Source: Modestobacter excelsi
GTDB lineage: Bacteria; Actinomycetota; Actinomycetes; Mycobacteriales; Geodermatophilaceae
Direction of reading: 5' to 3'
NCBI RefSeq assembly: GCF_005930495.1
Contig: NZ_SJEX01000034.1
Coordinates: forward strand, 1 to 46,738
Length of the DNA: 46,738 nt
Part shown: in pieces, positions 33,833 to 41,490 of the stretch
Layout: each line of letters starts with the position of its first letter
Numbering within the stretch: position 1 is the first letter of the stretch
Translations under genes and position numbers: made by a program
Notes under the pieces: generated by a model
Seen by the model: only the letters and a program-made list of their open reading frames with translations
Databases searched by the model: none
Told to the model about the DNA's origin: nothing

Positions 33833-33847
33833 CTTCCCACTGAATGG
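33817..33847. repeat. Direct repeat pair CACTGAATGG, 21-bp period
   Basis: CACTGAATGG occurs at 33817-33826 and 33838-33847, exactly 21 bp apart (two helical turns). The first copy is in the last codons of the hypothetical gene, the second just before the methyltransferase start. A GGGAA-TTCCC inverted pair lies between. It could be an activator site or a small duplication. Confidence 0.4.
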
Positions 33848-33869
33848 ACCGATGCGCGAGGATCGCCCG

Positions 33870-34667
33870 GTGGACACCTACACCCACGGGCACGCCGACC
33901 CGGTCCTGCAGTCCCACCGCTGGCGCACGGTGGAGAACTCCGCCGGGTACCTCGCGCCGCACCTGCGCGCCGGGCTGGACGTCCTCGACGTGGGCTGCGG
34001 CCCCGGCACGATCACCGTCGACCTGGCCGCGCGGGTGGCGCCGGGGCGGGTCGTCGGGCTCGACGTCTCGGCGGCCCCGCTGGACGAGGCGCGGGCGGCC
34101 GCCGACCGGGCCGGGGTGGCCGTCGAGTTCGCCGTCGGCGACGTCTACGCCCTCGCGGCGGCCGACGACTCCGTCGACGTCGTGCACGCCCACCAGGTGC
34201 TGCAGCACCTGACCGACCCGGTCGCCGCGCTGCGGGAGATGGCCCGGGTCTGCCGGCCCGGCGGGCTGGTCGCCGTCCGGGACGTCGACTACGCGGCCAC
34301 CACCTGGTTCCCGGCCAACCCGGGGCTGGACCGCTGGCTGGCGCTGTACGGGCAGGTGGCTCGCCGCAACGACGCCGAGCCGGACACCGGGCGCCGGCTG
34401 CTCGCCTGGGCGCACGCGGCCGGCCTGCGCGAGGTGACCGCCACGACGTCGGCCTGGTGCTACGCCACCCCGGCCGAGCGCAGGTGGTGGGGGAGCTCCT
34501 GGGCCGGACGGGCGACCGCGTCGTCCTTCGCCGAGCAGGCCGTGGCCTACGGCCTGGCGTCCGCCGGTGAGCTGGACGCGATCGCCGCCGCCTGGCTCGA
34601 GTGGGCGGCCGCCGACGACGGCTGGCTCGGCATGCTGCACGGCGAGCTGCTCATCCAGGTGACGTGA
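33870..34667 (+). CDS. Class I SAM-dependent methyltransferase (UbiE/Coq5-like)
   Basis: A 265-residue class I methyltransferase. Motif I 'LDVLDVGCGPGTITVDLA' (about 38-55) binds S-adenosylmethionine; the acidic end of strand 2 is in 'VVGLDVSAAPLDEARA', and motif post-I to III include 'VEFAVGDVYAL' and 'VDVVHAHQVLQHL'. 'MARVCRPGGLVAVRDVDYA' is the usual strand 5 region. The N-terminus 'YTHGHADPVLQSHRWRTVEN' matches a subgroup annotated as UbiE-like, but the substrate is unknown. The GTG at 33870 has GAGGA 7 bases upstream; an ATG at 33852 would add six residues. It ends at a hairpin repeat shared with the converging TfoX-N gene. Confidence 0.88.
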   Translation: MDTYTHGHADPVLQSHRWRTVENSAGYLAPHLRAGLDVLDVGCGPGTITVDLAARVAPGRVVGLDVSAAPLDEARAAADRAGVAVEFAVGDVYALAAADDSVDVVHAHQVLQHLTDPVAALREMARVCRPGGLVAVRDVDYAATTWFPANPGLDRWLALYGQVARRNDAEPDTGRRLLAWAHAAGLREVTATTSAWCYATPAERRWWGSSWAGRATASSFAEQAVAYGLASAGELDAIAAAWLEWAAADDGWLGMLHGELLIQVT

Positions 34668-34672
34668 TGGAA

Positions 34673-34732
34673 CGGCCCCCTCGCAGGGTCCCGCCCTGAG
34701 CTCGCGAAGGACGGGGGGCGAGGGGGTCCTTC
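34673..34732 (-). repeat. 60-bp intergenic hairpin repeat, copy C
   Basis: Reverse copy of the 23251-23310 element, with arms CCCCCTCGC / GCGAGGGGG as in copy A. On the minus strand it begins 8 bases after the TfoX-N stop, as copy A begins just after the araA stop. It lies between converging genes, so it is a likely bidirectional terminator. Confidence 0.8.
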
Positions 34733-34740
34733 GTCAGCTG

Positions 34741-35073
34741 TCACTCGACGGACACCCGGCGGGCGACGTCCCGGCCGGTGGCCACCCAGCGGCGGAGGGC
34801 GTCCTCGTCGTCCACCACGTCGGCCGCCACCCGCAGCCAGCCGTCCATCTCGCGGCCCTGCATGACCATGCGCGCCACACCCTCGGCGGCGGTGAGCTCG
34901 TCGGCCCGGGCGGGGTCGCAGCGCACCATCAGGCCGCCCTTCCCGCTGGCGGCCACGGCGAGCGACCCGTCGACCAGGAACGCCAGCCCACCGAACATCG
35001 CCTTCTCCGTCACGCCCGGCTCGGTGGAGAGCGCGGCGCGGATCCGGTCGGCGAGCTCCCGGTCGTAGGTCAT
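34741..35073 (-). CDS. TfoX N-terminal domain protein
   Basis: A 110-residue protein consisting of only a TfoX/Sxy N-terminal domain. 'MTYDRELADRIRAALSTEPG' and 'VTEKAMFGGLAFLVDGSLAV' (Met-Phe-Gly-Gly, about 22-41) are diagnostic. In gammaproteobacteria full TfoX activates competence genes; stand-alone N-domains in actinobacteria have no established function. The ATG at 35073 overlaps the stop of the MFS gene (ATGA), so it is the last gene of the minus-strand run. Confidence 0.88.
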   Translation of the reverse strand: MTYDRELADRIRAALSTEPGVTEKAMFGGLAFLVDGSLAVAASGKGGLMVRCDPARADELTAAEGVARMVMQGREMDGWLRVAADVVDDEDALRRWVATGRDVARRVSVE

Positions 35074-36338
35074 GCCGGGAGGGTCCCGCTGCCGGCCCCT
35101 GACGGCAAGGGGCTCTCGTCGGCGTGCGCGACGTGCCGCAGCGAGCGCCAGATGAGCACGACGAACACCGCCGAGCCGGCGAAGGCGAACCAGAACGGGG
35201 CGGTGACCCCGCCGTGCTGGGCGAGCACCCCGCCGATCCCGGAGCCGACGACCAGGCCCCCGAAGACGCCGACCAGGTTCACGCTGCCCACCCGGCCCTG
35301 CAGCGCCTGGGGCACGGCGCGCTGCCGGACGGTGATCGACGTCGTCCCCCAGACGAAGGCGTGCGCGCCGAAGACGAAGAACACCGGCAGCGCCACCCAG
35401 GGGCTGGAGGTCAGCGCCAGCGCCAGGTGGGTCAGCGTCTCGATGACCAGGCCGACCCGCATCAGGTCGCCGAGGCTGACCCGCCGGGTGATCCAGCCGT
35501 ACGCCGCCGTCCCGGCCACCCCGCCGGCGGCGCTGACCGTGGTCAGCAGCCCGAAGCCGACCTCGCCGAGGCCGAGCCGCTCGGTGGCGTAGAGGACCAG
35601 CACCGACCACGCGGCACCGAAGGTGACGTTGAAGATGGTGATCGTCAGCACGAGGGTCCGGACCGCGGCGTGGTGCCGCACCCAGCGCAGGCCCTCGGTG
35701 ATGTCGTGCCGCAGCGCCCGCCGCGGCCCGTCGTCGGGTTCGCGCGGCGGGAGCACGACCCGGGTCACCAGCACCGCCCCGAGCAGGACGACCAGCGCCT
35801 GGACGCCCAGCGCCCAGGCCGCGCCGACGGTGAACAGGGCAGCGCCCAGCGGCGGGCCGGCGAGCTGGTTGACCGTGACGAAGCCGGTCTGCAGCCGGGA
35901 GTTCGCCACCGCGAGGTCCTCGCGCGCGACCAGCATGGGCAGCAGCGTCTGCGAGCTGTTGTCGGCGAAGACCTCCGCGGTGGCCAGCACGAACAGCGCC
36001 GCGAGCACCGCGACGACGGAGACGCTGTCGGTCGCCACCGCGAGGGTCAGGACGGTCAGGACGACGGCCCGGCACACGTCGACGGTCGCCACGATGAGCC
36101 GGCGGTCCAGCCGGTCGGTCAGCGCGCCGGCGAGCAGCCCGAACAGCAGCGGCGGCAGCCACTGCACCGTCGCGGCCAGGGCGACCAGGAACGCGTCCCC
36201 GGTCAGCGAGGCGACCAGCAGCGGCCCGGCCGCCAGGGCGATCCCGTCGCCCAGGTTCGACGTCCAGGACGACGCCAGCAGCCAGCGGAAGCCGGTGCCG
36301 AGCCGGACCGGCGCGAGGACCTCACCGATGCGGCTCAC
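35070..36338 (-). CDS. MFS exporter (MFS_3/enterobactin-exporter type)
   Basis: A 422-residue major facilitator of the MFS_3 group (EntS/macrolide-efflux-like), with 12 predicted helices. The first cytoplasmic loop contains 'GALTDRLDRRLIV' (the A-type motif), and 'RLQTGFVTVNQLAGPPLGAAL' and 'VSLGDLMRVGLV' are typical. Likely a drug or metabolite exporter; substrate unknown. GTG 36338 is the start, with no strong ribosome binding site. It follows the FUSC gene by 38 bp and overlaps the TfoX-N gene by 4 bp, so MerR, FUSC, MFS and TfoX-N may be one unit. Confidence 0.88.
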   Translation of the reverse strand: MSRIGEVLAPVRLGTGFRWLLASSWTSNLGDGIALAAGPLLVASLTGDAFLVALAATVQWLPPLLFGLLAGALTDRLDRRLIVATVDVCRAVVLTVLTLAVATDSVSVVAVLAALFVLATAEVFADNSSQTLLPMLVAREDLAVANSRLQTGFVTVNQLAGPPLGAALFTVGAAWALGVQALVVLLGAVLVTRVVLPPREPDDGPRRALRHDITEGLRWVRHHAAVRTLVLTITIFNVTFGAAWSVLVLYATERLGLGEVGFGLLTTVSAAGGVAGTAAYGWITRRVSLGDLMRVGLVIETLTHLALALTSSPWVALPVFFVFGAHAFVWGTTSITVRQRAVPQALQGRVGSVNLVGVFGGLVVGSGIGGVLAQHGGVTAPFWFAFAGSAVFVVLIWRSLRHVAHADESPLPSGAGSGTLPA

Positions 36339-36376
36339 GAGGAGCAGACCTTAGCCGGGCTCAGCGGATGCCGCGG

Positions 36377-37462
36377 TCAGGCGGGCTGGGGGAACCGCAC
36401 GCGGGCCTCCAGCGCCTGCAGCGACCGCTGCATCCCGACGGTCACCGCGCCGAGGGCGAAGAAGCCCTCGTCGTCGGCGATGTCCGAGCTGCGCAGCAGC
36501 GTCGTCAGCCGGCCCAGCGCCTCGACCGCGGTGTCGATGGCGGCGTCGCGGTCGTCCGGCTCGGTGTCGGTGGCGTGGTAGGGGACGCGGACGACGCCGG
36601 CCAGCCCCTCCAGCGCGTCGGCGAGCACCCAGCCGGTGGCGCCGTCCACCCGGTCGAGCCCGTGGCGGTGCGGCTGGAACTGCACGACCAGCGTGGTGAG
36701 GTCGTCGACCAGCACCGCGACCCGGTCCAGCGCCCGGGACTGCTCGCGGATGCTGTCCGCCGTCCCGTGCCAGCGGCGGGCGCGCGGGTTGGCCCGGCGG
36801 GCCCGCTCGACCACGGACTCCGCGGCCCGCATGCGCTCCAGCGCGAGACCGAGGTCGTGGGCTGCCAGCTCCCACTCGCCGGGCTCCGGCAGCTCGCTCC
36901 GGCGCAGCCCCGTGGCGATCCGGTCCAGGTGCTCGGCGAGCAGCCCCCGGACCGCGTCGACCTGCCGGACGGCGACGGTGAGCTGCATGGGCGGGAAGAG
37001 CAGCGTCGTCACCAGCACGCCGATCGCGGCGCCGAGCAGGGTGAGCCCGGCGTACCGGACCGCGTAGGCCGCCGGGTCGCTCGCCCCGACGGTCAGCATG
37101 AGCACCGCGGCGAAGCTGACCCAGCTGGCCGCCTCCCGCCAGAGCTGCCACTGCTCGACGGCGATGGCCAGGGCGACGATCAGCGCGATCGTGAGGGCGT
37201 CGGGCACCTGCCGGGTCAACTCGGAGACGACCACCGCGAGCCCGAACCCGGCCAGCATCGCCAGCACCGTGCGCCAGGCGGCGGAGGCCGAGTCGACGAC
37301 GGTCGGGTGGACGGCGATCACCGCACCCAGCGGGGCGTAGTAGGCGTAGCCGGCGAACGCCGGGACGAGCACCGCCACCTGCCAGGCCAGCCCGGCGGCC
37401 AGCGCCGCCCGCACCGCGCGCTGCACCCACGGTTGCCGCAGCAGTTCGATCGCCGGCCTCAC
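36377..37462 (-). CDS. FUSC family transporter (aromatic acid exporter-like)
   Basis: A 361-residue membrane protein of the FUSC/ArAE type (fusaric acid resistance, AaeB-like). The first half has about six helices ('AALAAGLAWQVAVLVPAF', 'TIALIVALAIAVEQWQLW', 'LTLLGAAIGVLVTTLLFPPM'); the second half (about 165-361) is a soluble, largely helical domain. Likely an exporter of aromatic acids or drugs. GTG 37462 is the start. It follows a TipA-like MerR regulator by 46 bp, with a 12-bp-stem hairpin in the gap that could attenuate read-through. Confidence 0.82.
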   Translation of the reverse strand: MRPAIELLRQPWVQRAVRAALAAGLAWQVAVLVPAFAGYAYYAPLGAVIAVHPTVVDSASAAWRTVLAMLAGFGLAVVVSELTRQVPDALTIALIVALAIAVEQWQLWREAASWVSFAAVLMLTVGASDPAAYAVRYAGLTLLGAAIGVLVTTLLFPPMQLTVAVRQVDAVRGLLAEHLDRIATGLRRSELPEPGEWELAAHDLGLALERMRAAESVVERARRANPRARRWHGTADSIREQSRALDRVAVLVDDLTTLVVQFQPHRHGLDRVDGATGWVLADALEGLAGVVRVPYHATDTEPDDRDAAIDTAVEALGRLTTLLRSSDIADDEGFFALGAVTVGMQRSLQALEARVRFPQPA

Positions 37463-37472
37463 CCCGCCAGGA

Positions 37473-37498
37473 TGCGGGCTCCGGTGCCGGAGCCCGCA
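37473..37498. terminator. Hairpin between MerR and FUSC genes
   Basis: 12-bp perfect arms (37473-37484 with 37487-37498) around a two-base centre, in the 46-bp gap between the MerR stop and the FUSC start. It is strong enough to attenuate or end the regulator transcript. There is no T-run. Confidence 0.55.
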
Positions 37499-37508
37499 CC
37501 CGGGTCGG

Positions 37509-38267
37509 TCAGCCCTGCCGGCCGGCGTTGGCCTGGACGGCGGTGCTCACGTACTGCGCCAGCCCCGGGGCGACCTGCTCGTAGGTGGCCGCGAACCGCT
37601 CGTCCTCCACGTACATCCGGCCGAGCCCGGCGTGCATCTCCGGCGGGCAGTCGTAGAACCACCGGCTGATGTGCTGCCGGTGCTCCTCCGCGACGTCCAT
37701 CGCCGCAGCCGAGTCGGCGGTCGCGCCGGACCGCATCACCTCGGCGAACCGGTGCTGCACGTCGTGGGCCTCCGTCTTGACCCGGACCCAGTCCTCCTTG
37801 GTGTAGGCCGACGTACGGCGCTGCGACTGCGCCCACGCGTCCGTGTCGCCCCAGCGCTCCTCGGCCTCGGCCTGGTACTCGTCGCTGAAGCCGTTGCCGA
37901 ACAGCTCGAACCGTTCCTCCGGGGTCAGGGAGATCCCCATCGTCCGTGCCTCCATCTCCTTCTCCACGGCGGCGACCATCGCCTGGGTGCGCTCGAGCCG
38001 GTCCCGCAGCAGCCGGTGCTGCCGGCGCAGGTGCGCCGCGGGGTCGGCGTCGGGGTCGTCCAGCAGGGTCCCGACCTCCTCCAGGGGGAAGCCGAGTTCG
38101 CGGTAGACCAGCACCTGCTGCAGCCGGTCCAGGTCGCGCCCGTCGTAGCTGCGGTAGCCCGCCGACGTGCGCGCGCTGGGCCGGACCAGCCCGATCCGGT
38201 CGTAGTGGTGCAGCGTGCGCACCGTGATCCCGGCCAGCCGGGCCAGCTCACCCACCGTCCAGCTCAT
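37509..38267 (-). CDS. MerR-family regulator, TipA-like
   Basis: A 252-residue MerR-type activator. Residues 1-70 are the winged helix ('MSWTVGELARLAGITVRTLH', 'YDRIGLVRPSARTSAGYR'), then a coiled dimerisation helix (about 80-110) and a TipAS-like antibiotic-binding domain (about 120-245; 'MGISLTPEERFELFGNGFSD', 'FYDCPPEMHAGLGRMYVED'). TipA proteins bind thiopeptide-type antibiotics and activate their own promoter and resistance genes. The ATG at 38267 has GGAGG upstream. Its promoter has a dyad inside a 19-bp spacer, so autoactivation is likely. Downstream are two transporter genes on the same strand. Confidence 0.9.
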   Translation of the reverse strand: MSWTVGELARLAGITVRTLHHYDRIGLVRPSARTSAGYRSYDGRDLDRLQQVLVYRELGFPLEEVGTLLDDPDADPAAHLRRQHRLLRDRLERTQAMVAAVEKEMEARTMGISLTPEERFELFGNGFSDEYQAEAEERWGDTDAWAQSQRRTSAYTKEDWVRVKTEAHDVQHRFAEVMRSGATADSAAAMDVAEEHRQHISRWFYDCPPEMHAGLGRMYVEDERFAATYEQVAPGLAQYVSTAVQANAGRQG

Positions 38268-38293
38268 CGCCCCTCCTCTCCTCCACGGGGACC

Positions 38294-38324
38294 ACGGAAC
38301 AGCCTGACGTCGGGTCAGGGTCAA
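38294..38324 (-). promoter_or_regulatory. MerR-type promoter with 19-bp spacer and dyad operator
   Basis: On the minus strand: -35 TTGACC (38324-38319), 19-bp spacer, -10-like TTCCGT (38299-38294). The spacer contains CCTGAC-N5-GTCAGG (38303-38319 on the plus strand), a perfect dyad. Over-long spacers with a central dyad are the hallmark of MerR-activated promoters, and the TipA-like gene starts 27 bp downstream. Confidence 0.7.
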
Positions 38325-38365
38325 GCCCGGTTTCGGACGACGACCTGTCCGGGCACTGCCCGGGC

Positions 38366-39259
38366 ATGGCCGACCGCTCGCCCGTACCCGCCGAGGACCC
38401 CTTCCCCCGATCGCGCGTCCGGCTCGGGGAGCAGGAGATGGCCTACGTCGACGTGGGGACCGGCGACCCGATCGTCTTCCTGCACGGCAACCCGACGTCG
38501 TCCTACCTGTGGCGCAACGTCATCCCGCACGTGCAGCACCTGGGACGCTGCCTCGCCCCGGACCTGATCGGGATGGGGGAGTCCAGCAAGCTGGCCGACC
38601 CGGCGCCGGGCACCTACTCCTTCGCCCGGCACGCCGGGTACCTCGCGCAGTTCCTCGAGCACGTCGAGGCGACCGAGCGGGTGACGTTCGTGCTGCACGA
38701 CTGGGGGTCGGCCCTGGGCTTCGACTGGGCGGCCCACCACCCGACCGCGGTGCGGGGCATCGCCTTCACCGAGGCGATCGTCAACCCGCTGATCTGGGCA
38801 GACTGGCCGCGGGACGCCAAGCGGGTCTTCCAGGCGATGCGGGGGCCCGACGGCGAGCGGAAGGTGCTCGACGAGAACGTGTTCGTGGAGAAGGTGCTGC
38901 CGGCGTCGGTGCTGCGCGGGCTGTCCGCCGAGGCGCACGACCGGTACCGGGCACCGTTCCGGACGCGGGAGGACCGCTGGCCGACGCTGGAGTGGCCGCG
39001 GCAGATCCCCATCCAGCACGAGCCGCCGGACGTGCACGACGTCGTCGACCGCTACGGCCAGTGGCTCGCGCACTCCGACGTCCCGAAGCTGTTCGTCAAC
39101 GCCGACCCGGGGTCGATCCTGGTCGGCCGGCAGCGGACGGTGGTCCGGCGCTGGCCGGCGCTGACCGAGGTCACGGTGCCGGCGGCGCACTTCGTGCCCG
39201 AGGACGCACCCGACGAGATCGGGCGCGCCCTGGCCGACTGGATCCCGACGCTGGCCTGA
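38366..39259 (+). CDS. Haloalkane dehalogenase (HLD-II type)
   Basis: A 297-residue alpha/beta-hydrolase that replaces halogen by hydroxyl in alkyl halides. All parts of the HLD-II active site are visible: nucleophile Asp112 followed by halide-binding Trp113 ('VLHDWGSALGF'), the second halide ligand Asn42 ('LHGNPTSSYLWRN'), catalytic acid Glu136 ('IAFTEAIV') and base His274 ('PAAHFVPEDAP'). This is the DhaA/LinB arrangement. ATG 38366 lacks a ribosome binding site; a small hairpin (CCGGGC-ACT-GCCCGG) sits just before it, so the start is not certain. It is divergent from the TipA-like regulator (98 bp gap). The natural substrate is unknown. Confidence 0.92.
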   Translation: MADRSPVPAEDPFPRSRVRLGEQEMAYVDVGTGDPIVFLHGNPTSSYLWRNVIPHVQHLGRCLAPDLIGMGESSKLADPAPGTYSFARHAGYLAQFLEHVEATERVTFVLHDWGSALGFDWAAHHPTAVRGIAFTEAIVNPLIWADWPRDAKRVFQAMRGPDGERKVLDENVFVEKVLPASVLRGLSAEAHDRYRAPFRTREDRWPTLEWPRQIPIQHEPPDVHDVVDRYGQWLAHSDVPKLFVNADPGSILVGRQRTVVRRWPALTEVTVPAAHFVPEDAPDEIGRALADWIPTLA

Positions 39260-39276
39260 GGAAGTGGACCGGCGGG

Positions 39277-39864
39277 TCAGCCGTGGCGGCCGGTGCCCTG
39301 CCGCTCGTGCCGGAGGGAGGTCATCGCCTCGTCGGCCGCCGCGATCAGCGACTCCGGGGACGACGCCCGGCCGGACAGCGCCACCCCGGCGCTCAGCTGC
39401 ACCAGGGCGCCGACCCCGGGGACCGCCTGCAGCGGCTCGTCGAAGGCCAGCGAGACGCGCTCGGCGATGCGCTGGGCGTCGGTGGCCTCCCCGATGCCAG
39501 GGCACAGCAGGACGAAGGTCTGCGCGCTGATCCGGGCGACGACGTCGCCCTGGCGCACCGCGGCGACCAGCCGGCCGGCGGCCTCGGCGCGCGCCGCGTC
39601 GGCGACGGCCGCGCCGTGCCGGTCCTCCAGCGCGGTGATGCCGTCGAGGGTGCAGCAGAGGACGGCGAGCCGCCCACTCTCCGGGCCGGCGGCCGTGAGG
39701 GCCAGCTCCAGCCGGTCGATGAGCAGGCTGCGCACCGGGAGGCCGGTCAGCGGGTCCGGCACCGTCCGCTGACGCAGCCGCTGGGCGAACTGGCGCTGCG
39801 CGGCGACGACCGCCGCGGTCTGCACCAGGACGTCCTGGGACTCCTCGAGCCTGACGGTGTCCAT
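39277..39864 (-). CDS. Degenerate GGDEF protein with retained c-di-GMP I-site
   Basis: A 195-residue protein that is essentially one GGDEF domain after a short helical lead (about 1-35). The fold is intact ('DPLTGLPVRSLLIDRLELAL', 'GVALSGRASSPESLIAAADE'), but the catalytic signature is SAQTF (39514-39528) in place of GGDEF, so it should not make c-di-GMP. The inhibitory RXXD motif is kept as RQGD five residues before it (39544-39555), so the domain may still bind c-di-GMP as a receptor. ATG 39864 has AGGAG about 8 bases upstream; the active paralogue ends 15 bp upstream on the same strand. Probable operon partners. Confidence 0.85.
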   Translation of the reverse strand: MDTVRLEESQDVLVQTAAVVAAQRQFAQRLRQRTVPDPLTGLPVRSLLIDRLELALTAAGPESGRLAVLCCTLDGITALEDRHGAAVADAARAEAAGRLVAAVRQGDVVARISAQTFVLLCPGIGEATDAQRIAERVSLAFDEPLQAVPGVGALVQLSAGVALSGRASSPESLIAAADEAMTSLRHERQGTGRHG

Positions 39865-39879
39865 GTCTGTCTCCTGACC

Positions 39880-41355
39880 TCAGCGGGGGTGGCGCCGCCC
39901 CTGCTTGACCCGGTACATCGCCTCGTCGGCGGCGGTCAGCAGGGTCTCGGGGGTGGCGCCGGGCGCGGACAGCGCGAAGCCGACGCTGATGCCCACGGCG
40001 TGCATCGTCGCCGGGCCCGAGCGCAGCGGCTCGGACAGCGCGTCGGTGACCCGGGCGGCCAGCACCTCGGCCGCGACCGGCCCGTCGACGTCCGGGCACA
40101 CCAGCACGAACTCGTCGCCACCGATGCGGGCGACGGTGTCGCCGGGACGCACGGCCGCGGAGAGCCGCCCGGCGGCCTCGACCAGGACGGCGTCCCCGGC
40201 GGAGTGCCCCCAGCCGTCGTTGACGGCCTTGAAGCCGTCCAGGTCGCAGTAGAGGACGGCGAGCGGGCTGCCGCTGCGGGCCGCCCCCGCCAGGCCCAGC
40301 TGCAGGCGGTCCACCAGCAGGCTGCGGTTCGGCAGGCCGGTGAGCGGGTCGTGCAGCGCGGCGGTGCGCAGCTGGGCCTCCAGCTCCCGCTGGGCGGTGA
40401 CGTCGACCATGGTGACCACCGCGCCGAGCAGCCGGCCCGCGGGGTCGCGCACCGCGTCACCGTTGCAGGACACCAGCCGGGACGGCAGCCCGTCCGGAGC
40501 GATGGTGATCGGCACGTCCTCCAGCCGGCCCTCGCGGAGCAGCCGGATCAGCGGCACCTGGTCGGGCGGCAGCGGGTCGCCGTCGACGGTCCGCAGGTCG
40601 TAGCGCTGGGGCAGGTCCTGCGGCGTGAGCGTCGGGTCGCCGTCGCTGCCGTGCCAGAGCCGGCTGACCCGGTTGAAGGCGGTGATCCGGCCCTCGGCGT
40701 CCACCGCGGCGACCGCCACGGGCAGCGAGTCCAGCAGCGCGGTGTCGAAGGCGCGCGCGGCGCTGAGCTCGGCGTGGGCCGCGGCCAGCTCGGCCCGCGC
40801 GGCCTCGCTCGCCCGGGCCAGCTCGGCGGTCGCCTGGCTGTCCCGGTGCCGCTGCAGCAGCGCGCACACGACCGCGCCGAGGTCCGCCAGCCGGTCCAGC
40901 TGGTCCTGGTCCAGGGCGTGCACCTCCCGGGACTGGACGCACAGGGTGCCCACGACCACGCCGTCGAGGGGGAGCGGCACCATCGCGTAGCCGCGCACCC
41001 GGTCCCGGCGGCCGTCGACCCAGGGGCTGGCCGCGAAGCGGGGGTCGGCGCGCAGGTCGGAGGAGGCGAAGACCCCGCCGACCCGCAGCGCCCGGTCGCA
41101 CAGCGACTCGGCCCGTGGGGTCACCAGCTGCGGGAACCCCAGGGTCGCCAGCTGGAACTGCGCGGTGTCGTCGAGCAGGTTGACGGTCGCCATCGGCATG
41201 CCCGTGACGGCAGCGGCCACCCGCACGACCGCCTCGAGCTCGGCGTCGGTCGCCGGCGCGGAGCGCAGGTCGGGGAGGACCGGCGGGGCCGGTTCCGGAG
41301 TGCAGACGGAGGCCCGCGGCGAACTCGTCCGTACCCGGTCTGTCGGCGCCGTCAT
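39880..41355 (-). CDS. GAF-PAS-GGDEF diguanylate cyclase
   Basis: A 491-residue cytoplasmic diguanylate cyclase. GAF domain about 38-175 ('RVAAAVTGMPMATVNLLDDT' near 46), a helical linker about 175-205, PAS domain about 205-330, and GGDEF domain about 335-485. The active site is intact: GGDEF at 40108-40122, preceded by the RXXD inhibitory site (RPGD, five residues before), so product inhibition is expected. 'HDPLTGLPNRSLLVDRLQL' begins the cyclase domain. It senses an unknown small molecule or redox cue. It is followed by a degenerate GGDEF protein that may read its product. The start is the ATG at 41355. Confidence 0.92.
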   Translation of the reverse strand: MTAPTDRVRTSSPRASVCTPEPAPPVLPDLRSAPATDAELEAVVRVAAAVTGMPMATVNLLDDTAQFQLATLGFPQLVTPRAESLCDRALRVGGVFASSDLRADPRFAASPWVDGRRDRVRGYAMVPLPLDGVVVGTLCVQSREVHALDQDQLDRLADLGAVVCALLQRHRDSQATAELARASEAARAELAAAHAELSAARAFDTALLDSLPVAVAAVDAEGRITAFNRVSRLWHGSDGDPTLTPQDLPQRYDLRTVDGDPLPPDQVPLIRLLREGRLEDVPITIAPDGLPSRLVSCNGDAVRDPAGRLLGAVVTMVDVTAQRELEAQLRTAALHDPLTGLPNRSLLVDRLQLGLAGAARSGSPLAVLYCDLDGFKAVNDGWGHSAGDAVLVEAAGRLSAAVRPGDTVARIGGDEFVLVCPDVDGPVAAEVLAARVTDALSEPLRSGPATMHAVGISVGFALSAPGATPETLLTAADEAMYRVKQGRRHPR

Positions 41356-41431
41356 CTCGTCGTCCCCGTCCCCGTCCCCCGCTCGCCGGCCCGGTGGTCC
41401 GGGCCCGTCCTGGTGCGCAACGGCCCGGCCG

Positions 41432-41457
41432 GGAACGACCTTGACCGGTCCCGTTCC
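41432..41457. repeat. Inverted repeat GGAACG/CGTTCC upstream of the cyclase gene
   Basis: GGAACG (41432-41437) and CGTTCC (41452-41457) flank a 14-bp core containing ACCGGT. It lies between the GDT1 stop and the GAF-PAS-GGDEF start on the same strand. It could be a terminator for the former or an operator for the latter. Confidence 0.4.
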
Positions 41458-41490
41458 GCCTCACCCCGAGGAGTCAGCCCGCGGAGGGGC

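Noticed and set aside
38348-38362. Small hairpin just before the dehalogenase ATG as a regulator
   Set aside because: A 6-bp GC stem is common by chance at this base composition and there is no matching element nearby; mentioned only as a doubt about the start.
41359-41388. CCCCGT-type short tandem repeat before the GAF-PAS-GGDEF start
   Set aside because: Three or so imperfect units in GC-rich DNA; no sign of function.
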